DNA of 64,000 nt, taken from Dryococelus australis (taxonomy: Eukaryota > Arthropoda > Insecta > Phasmatodea > Phasmatidae). The position numbers and the translations under genes were made by a program. A model generated the notes under the pieces. The model was not told where the DNA came from and ran no database searches. It saw only the letters and a list, made by a program, of their open reading frames with translations. Location: NCBI GenBank assembly GCA_029891345.1, contig CM056993.1, positions 106,817,300 through 106,881,299 of the forward strand, given 5' to 3'. The first letter of the stretch is position 1; every line of letters starts with the position of its first letter. Shown here one piece after another: positions 57,845 through 64,000 of the stretch.

Positions 57845-58085
57845 CGAGATATGTATAAATTCACCTACAATTAGCACCACAAATAGCACATCAATTGGCA
57901 CTGCAATTAGCACTTCACACTGCTCCACCTGCTTCACAACCTGAGCCAACACCATACCCTGCTCCACATGCTACACAATCAGTTCAACAGTTGAAATTTC
58001 CTGCTCTACCCACTGTATTTCCCCCAAAACATCCCAACTTTTATACAGGATTTAGAAATAATTCACTTTCCAATTCGTCAGAAAA
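57845..58085 (+). other. Pro/Ala/Gln-rich open stretch in the Polinton
   Basis: Low-complexity frame with repeated LALQLALHTAPPAS-type wording and no domain. Possibly a linker region of a former Polinton gene. Confidence 0.25.
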
Positions 58086-58292
58086 TAGCTTGTGACCTCT
58101 CAATTATGAAAAACTAAGCACAGCTTTTGCAGGCAGACTGACAAACGCTAGGATATCTAACGAACAAACAGATACTGATATAGACTTTCAAAGATTTTTC
58201 ACAAGGTGTAGGAAGCCTCTGCTAGATTTAACTACAACATCGCCATATCTCTTAGTGTAAATATAACCTGTAAATATCTGACATCCAATTCA

Positions 58293-58511
58293 GTGGAGAA
58301 ATCCTCTACAGAAATTTTCTATTTTCAAACTCAAGCTCTCCCATTCTACATACAACAGATATTAGTTACCTTTATAACTCCTACCATAGTACCTTACTTA
58401 ACATCCAGACTTGAAAATTATAGTGCTTATGGAAGTGGGTGGACTTTACAATTAATAACAAAAAAGGATGCACATATCGCCCAATACCGACCATTCACTG
58501 CTGGTCGGTAG
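58293..58511 (+). pseudogene. Polinton family B polymerase N-terminal fossil
   Basis: An open frame with RLENYSAYGSGWTLQLI then QYRPFTAG. The pattern of a leucine-rich stretch, GSGW-L and N-Y-P-AG is found in the N-terminal region of Polinton protein-primed DNA polymerases. No exonuclease or polymerase motifs were found nearby. Broken. Confidence 0.5.
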
Positions 58512-58519
58512 TAATCTAA

Positions 58520-59420
58520 CTTAGTGTCTATAAGTAGATATGTAATCCAGCGCTGGTACCTCACATCACATCACCCTCATCGGTTCTCAAGACCTCTCAA
58601 GCCATCAAATTCTCTTCACTCGCTCCGACTACACTTGGGGCTGTCATAACTAATTCAGCTAAGCCACCTTCAATGAGTGAATCAAGCTTCCATCTGCCTC
58701 AAGAATGTGTGAATCTTCTAATCTAACAGTCAGCGAATCAAAGATTCTCTTTGAATAAAATCATTTCACATATTTGAGAGAATTGCGAGTTCCTCCCCTG
58801 CAACATTAACTAAAATTTTTAACACCAGCATCGTCTCTGGATATGTACTTCACTATGTCAAAGCATACTGTTTAACTTAAATGAGTAAAAGAAGATTGTT
58901 TGTATATGTAAATAAATTATTTTAAGAAGAAATGTGATTTTTTTGTATATTTATATAAATGTTGTTAGTTTGAAAAAAATTGAATATAATAAATTGTGCT
59001 TCAAACTGAAAGTATGTTTCATTTAACAGACTATATATCTTAAAGAAATGAGCGAATCATTGTTTACATAAAATATATTACTTTATAAATCTATGGTCAT
59101 AACTTTACAAAATGTTTGTGTGAGGAAGATGTAATTTGTTCGTAGGTGTAATCTTTTTTTAAATATTTATTTTAAAAAACTCATTAGAAAAAAAATTATT
59201 TGGTATGAATTTTGTGATCAAAATACGTAATTTTCATTCTCTCAGTCTAATGACTGACATAATATTTTGTTCGACTAAACAATACTGTTTCGCAATGAAA
59301 TCAATTTAGGTGAATATAACTTATAACAACATTTGTTAATATTTAACGCAGTAAATACTTGTGTAAACTGAGAATTGTCTTCTGTGAGAGAGTCTTTCCC
59401 ATAGCCATAACGAGGAATTT
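58520..59420. other. Polinton interior, unassigned
   Basis: AT-rich. A SINE-tail-like CACCCTCATCGGTTCTCAAG is at about 58572-58591. No other feature. Confidence 0.3.
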
Positions 59421-60046
59421 TTTCTTTTTACGAAACATGGTGGGAACACACTTGTAGAAAATCTCCTGGGTAGAGCCAAGTAGGTAGATAGATGATGGGG
59501 GGCGGCGAGACCAATGAGTGACGAACAGTGTTCTCACAGCAGTGGCGAGGGAGTTGCCTCGAGACGTGAATGTATGGCTTTGAGAAGGAGGGATGTTCGC
59601 TATGAAGCAAGGCTATCGGAACTGCCTGGAATGAGTCATGGGAGTCCAGAGGACTCATGGAAGGAGACAACATGTGAAAGAGGAGAGTCGATGATGAACA
59701 GCGGGGTGAGGGAATCATTTTCCAGCTAACTAGCGACATTTATAGCCGAGCTCGTAAATTTTTGTCCACTTCCTGACACAGCCTGCGCCCTGCTGCACTG
59801 ACAATTTCCCCACTGAGGAGAGTGTGGGAATCCTTATGCAGGGCTAACAGAGGCAGTCATGTTTCTGTCCTTTCCCTTTACGTAGACTTGCCCTAGCAAA
59901 ATGGTTGCCTTTCTTGCTCTGGATGTTACAATACAAGCCAATATATGGAAATGTGTGTGGAGGCGATGTGTATTTCTGTGTAGAGGGTTCTGTGGTGAGG
60001 GGATAAGTCTCTCTTCCTGCAAGTTTACCTGGAAGTTTGAAAAGTT

Positions 60047-60056
60047 GTATATATAG
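60047..60056 (+). promoter_or_regulatory. TATA-like element before the 60123 frame
   Basis: GTATATATAG lies about 75 bp before the ATG at 60123, with a plausible cap region (CAGTG) about 30 bp downstream of it. Supported by position only. Confidence 0.45.
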
Positions 60057-60122
60057 AGGTTTAATCTTTACACCCCTCCAGTGTTTGACTTTAGTGTTCA
60101 TTGAACATATAACTTTTTTAAA

Positions 60123-60494
60123 ATGTCGCAATTTTACCAAGAATACTTCGCAGGCTTGTCTAACCAAGCTCTAGAGGAAGGGTTTCTGGTGTATGATTGG
60201 TTGAGTCTTGATGCTGTTCCTCTAACTCCATTGGCGTCTCCAGCTCCATTGGTATCTCCAATGCCGCCTCCAGTGAGAGCGATGACACTGTCTCCAGCAC
60301 GAGTGATCCCAGCACCCCCAGTGCTGCCTGAGGATGGACTTGGTGCTGCCAGTGCCCTCTCCTGTGATGACGATGCCGGCGCTGCCAGTGCCCTCTCCTG
60401 CGATGACGATGCCGGCGCTGTCAGCGCCTTCAACACACACCTTCTACATCAAGGTATGCTGAAGTTCTCGATTTGCGAATGCCAAAAAAGATGA
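60123..60494 (+). other. Unassigned open frame 1 in the Polinton interior
   Basis: Begins MSQFYQEYFAGLSNQALEEG and continues into a Pro/Ala/Ser-rich region with two exact ASALSCDDDAGA-type repeats. It has no recognised domain. Acidic, proline-rich composition would suit a regulatory or scaffold protein, but that is speculation. As part of a viral-like fossil it is described only as found. A TATA-like element precedes it. Confidence 0.4.
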
Positions 60495-60801
60495 ACAATA
60501 TGTCGAGGAGAGGAAATGTTATGAACCATTGGACTTGAGCTGTAGAAACTTACCTCTTCCTAAACTGTCGTTATTTTCTGAGCTGGCTGAATATTTGAAC
60601 TTTTTCAATGCTGCACAATCACCACCTCCACCAGCCTTCACTGTGTCTCCACCGATAATCTGTTACAGTCCTGTCACTCCTTCCATTCGAAACCCTTCTC
60701 CTCCTGGTAAACCTTTGCCTGTTTTTTGTCCTCCTGTCCCGAAAAGACGGTGTTTATCTTTAAATCCAAAGTTTAAAAACAATAGAAAGGTTTTTTTCTA
60801 G
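60481..60801 (+). other. Unassigned open frame 2 in the Polinton interior
   Basis: Open stretch with SLFSELAEYLNFFNA, then a proline-rich segment (SPPPPAFTVSPPIICYSPVT) and a basic end (KRRCLSLNPKFKNNRK). No family recognised. It adjoins open frame 1 on the same strand and shares its composition, so the two may be related products of one region. Confidence 0.4.
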
Positions 60802-60829
60802 AGAATACTTACTTATTTTCTTCTTTCTT

Positions 60830-62300
60830 TAAAGATGAGTTTGAATATTTGTTAAAGGTTGTGAGGAGATGTGGTAAGCGATTTTAGTAAATATTAAATT
60901 GTTTTATTGTTGTACAAAGTCTTTTGTTCTAACAGTTTGTGAAGCTGTAAAATTTTATTTTTGTGAAAAGTTATGAATTTAGATTTGAAGATTTTAAAAA
61001 TTATTTAATTAAATTTTAATGTTGAAGGAAATTTCATAACTTGTTAATTACTAGTTTGATTTCATTTTGTCTCTTTTTTTTCAGTTTGAGGGATTTTTGA
61101 GTGAGATGATATATTGTTTCACGATGTGAACACCAACAAATTTGAAAATGGATTTGTTTGAGAAAGGAATGAATGGAATCTGAAAGTAATGGAATGAGGG
61201 GGAGTTTAAAAGGTTAACTAAACTTGAAAAACACACAATGGTGGAACAAGGCGAAGGAAAAGTGGTTTGACACAACTTCAAGTAAATGGACTCTTGCCCC
61301 GCAGAGCAAGTTTAAAGAGTGAATAGCTGGTAACAAACAAAAAAAAATATTAATTTTAACAAGCCGTGATAAGATATTATTCTTCTTCAAATATATGCTA
61401 AAATGAATGGTATACACACTTATTTTTTTAAATATTGAAATGAAAAGCAGTAACATACTTTTTACGCCTTATTAAAGACAAATATTTTTTAATCGTAACT
61501 GTTTCTAAACAAAACTTTCATTGAAGTCTCTGAAACAGTTTTTTACAGTGTAATCTAATGTCAATGTAATAACATGAAATTGCGACACACTTGTGAAATC
61601 TTATGAAAAATATGTTAATTATCCGGTAAGACGATAAACCTGTTCACCGAACACTCTAGCTGTTGGAAACATAAGTTTAGAGTACTTAAAATATTTAATA
61701 TATAACAAAGATGTCTACATATTTTTGTAAACATGTCTATATTTTACAAAATGAAAACCATTTTGATGTATTTGTCCTGTGCAGAAGTAATATTCGTTTC
61801 TATACTTCTCGCAGTGAAATTTCTAGAATCCAGGTTTTACAAATACGAGTTTGACTATTGAAATTTGGTTTGAAACATACGTAATTACGTATAGTTTTTA
61901 GTAAGGAAGACAGATTTTTTTGGATTATGTACACTTTATAATTTTTTTTAAACTGTATTTTAACAACAATTTTACCGTAAAGTTATAAGAACACTAGTTA
62001 AGTTCGTAGCTTTTCAAATAACAACTTGTAGGTTACACTTCATTAAATATGTTAATGGAGTGTTGAAATCCGTTTTTCAATTACAGAAAATGATTTTGGT
62101 ATGAATTGTGTCATTAAAAATTGAATGTTTTGGAGAATAAATTCCCTTTGCATTTAACTTGGACTTTGGTGTTTGCAAGATACTCGCCGAGGCAGTTTTG
62201 TCTCGACAGTCGAGAAGCAAACTCACCCTACTGTCTCCCCCAGCTGACCTGAGGCGTGAAATATTGGAATGGCTCCTTTAACAGTGTCGGGAGACTGCGC
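60830..62300. other. AT-rich Polinton interior
   Basis: No coding or repeat feature supported. Confidence 0.4.
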
Positions 62301-62319
62301 CCGGGGAAGACTTGCACAG

Positions 62320-62327
62320 TATAAAAG
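62320..62327 (+). promoter_or_regulatory. TATA box facing the right terminal repeat
   Basis: TATAAAAG follows a GC-rich stretch and lies about 50 bp before the inner edge of the right terminal repeat. It would drive rightward transcription into the repeat. Supported by motif and spacing only. Confidence 0.4.
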
Positions 62328-62372
62328 GTGAGTCTCGCATTCTACTTGGTTTCGGGTGAGGTTAGGTCTAAC

Positions 62373-63912
62373 CGAGCAGGCGAGCTGCCTGGGTAACGCA
62401 AGGCATTGTACATTTCCTACCTAATACACGTCTCAATTCGTTTATTAAAGTCTGGCATGTTCGGATAATTACTATGTTTTTATTTAATTGAAATGTTTTT
62501 ATTATTTTTATTATTAATTTATGGGAAATGTGTGTGATAGGCTTTCGCATTAGGCGAGCATAAACTTTTGTAAGAGCAGTGGTACTGTGTATTAACTTGT
62601 GATATAACAAAGTACGTGTGTCGGGTTTTCGCAGTAGGCTTACGCAATAGACGAACGATTGTGGCGGTAGTATGAGCTAACAAGATACGCATTTGTGAAA
62701 TGATAATACTTACATGTTTTTAAAAACAGACATTAGGGTGATCATTTTTATGTGTGTTTTCAGAGCCGATGAGGGTGAATTATGAGTGACTTCGTGTATG
62801 TTTATCTCAGTGTTGGAGGGAAGTTTTGATCAGGGGGAAATTTTTATGACACCTGGAGATTTGGGCTGTGTGGATCAGCGTGGGAGGTCATTAAATTAGG
62901 GGGAGATTTTTAGCTTAGCTGGTCTTATAGTTTTAATTTTGATTGTTAATCGTGTGTTTTTATGGAATGAGAATTTATTACACCTGGCTTCATGTGCAAT
63001 AAGTGAGTAATTTAGTGTGCTAGAGTTATTTCGTTCCTGGGAGAGTGTAAACTATCTTATCATTTGTTCATATTTAAATAGTTTGTTGTAGGAATATGTG
63101 TGTTCAATATAATCGTTGACAATTTTGGTATTTTGATCATGTGAAATTAGTTAGGTGTGATTAACTTTGTTTAGTGACATTTATTCAGGTGTTTGAAAAA
63201 TTGGTAAGAAATTTTGATATGATATTAATATAAATTTTGTGTTCTGTTCTGCCGTGTTCGGGTAAGTCGTTTTAATGAATTTGTCTCGTGGTTATCACAA
63301 GTAATTTTTAATATCTTGTGTCTATACTAATTTGATTTAATGTTGCATGTGGTAAGTCCGTGATTAAAGTAATTTTTTAATGATCCATACTTATTTCAGT
63401 TGGCTAATTGAACGTAAATCATAGTGGTCCAGAAGTGACATACGTGTCTTCACTCATAATCGATTAATCGAACAACGGATTATTCACTCCTCACTCGCCT
63501 AGTGGACCAGAAGTGACATTCGTGCCCTCGCTCCAACCACAATTTAAAATATTACTTATACCACTCTTACACCAACATTAACACCTACATAAACAATTAC
63601 AACCCACTCTTCTGGCCAGTCGACTCTAGCAAGTCACAGAGGACATATCGATCCTGCTCCGCCATCCTTTCAACACCAATAAAGTAATAAAAAATTTAAT
63701 ATCAAAAATAAAAAAAGTTTATCAAAGAAATTTGTTCAAATAAATTTGATAGAAAACAGTTACGCTAATTAATTAATCAACAACTAATTGGTTATTCGAT
63801 ATATCGAATATTATATATGTATCGATATATCGCTGTATCGATTAATCGAACAATCGATTATCCGCTCCATCCATATGCCATTCTAGCAGTGAGCCAGTAA
63901 CCCGCCGCCCCT
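62373..63912 (-). repeat. Right terminal inverted repeat of the Polinton
   Basis: Inverse of 54593-55932, with extra sequence making it about 200 bp longer. TAGTGGNCCAGAAGTGACAT-type motifs occur at about 63422-63441 and 63500-63519. An 80-codon open frame is present in the inner part of both repeats, simply because the sequences are alike. Confidence 0.85.
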
Positions 63913-64000
63913 ACAGCTATTATTTTCCATAAAGAGTTTGCTGTCTGGTGACAAAGAGCGTATGATTAACAAAAAAATAATAATTTTCTGTAAACTCATC

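Larger units (their letters stand above)
54593..63912. mobile_element. Polinton/Maverick fossil, 9.3 kb
   Basis: Viral-like element with terminal inverted repeats of about 1.34 kb (left) and 1.54 kb (right) whose outermost bases are AGGGGCGGCGGGTTACTGGC and its inverse. The 5'-AG start is usual for Polintons. No matching 6-bp target duplication was seen. Interior pieces resemble the retroviral-type integrase C terminus and the N-terminal part of the family B polymerase. At 9.3 kb it is well below the usual 15-20 kb, and capsid, ATPase and protease genes were not found, so it is broken and internally reduced. A MITE-C copy lies inside. Length differences between the repeats suggest considerable age. 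Confidence 0.7.

Overview
This is eukaryotic, AT-rich, repeat-saturated DNA, most likely from an arthropod with a large genome and probably an insect. The evidence is a Jockey-type LINE, a DUF4817-type mariner relative, an ALP1-like Harbinger transposase, tRNA-derived SINEs and several hundred-base MITE families. No complete host gene, rRNA, tRNA, CRISPR array or bacterial-type operon is visible. Almost every long open frame is a repeat remnant or chance. Host coding sequence, if present, is limited to a few short exon-like pieces: the start at 3959, the start at 33435, and an unassigned frame on the minus strand at 18133-19148.

Layout. 1-6.4 kb: AT-rich intergenic DNA with a 38-bp tandem repeat and one exon-like start. 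6.4-7.3 kb: a CpG-rich patch, then MITE-B. 7.3-12.5 kb: SINEs, MITE-A, MITE-D, a TAA-flanked Harbinger-type MITE and MITE-B. 13.9-14.3 kb: (AT)n palindrome. 14.5-18 kb: MITE-C in an older repeat, MITE-D, MITE-A, MITE-B. 18.1-20.2 kb: an open frame split by MITE-A, which itself carries a LINE tail. 21.9-26.1 kb: two mariner/DUF4817 remnants, the larger hit by a 683-bp insertion and by MITE-A beside its start codon. 27.4 kb: hAT-type MITE. 29-33.2 kb: MITE-A copies around a Harbinger transposase whose two consecutive exon blocks lie in opposite orientations. 33.4-36.35 kb: an exon-like start and a 5'-truncated Jockey LINE. 36.6-37.0 kb: a head-to-head SINE pair. 37.4-38.9 kb: one diverged Polinton terminal repeat without a visible partner. 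43-54.5 kb: nested MITEs A/B/C/D, a second AT-rich foldback and a Tigger-like fragment. 54.6-63.9 kb: a 9.3-kb Polinton/Maverick fossil with 1.3-1.5 kb terminal inverted repeats.

The main theme is nested transposition. MITE families A, B and C have different bodies but nearly the same ends (TAGGCTGTTCACGG or close variants), so one transposase source probably moved all three. A related copy of one locus without the insertion indicates TA as the target of MITE-C. C lies inside B, inside D, inside an older repeat and inside the Polinton, so it was among the last families active.

The best candidates for something undescribed are the Polinton with its unassigned internal frames and TATA-like promoters, the shared-terminus MITE set, and the unassigned reading frame interrupted by MITE-A3. 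Family names come from recognising motifs by eye; no database search was possible.
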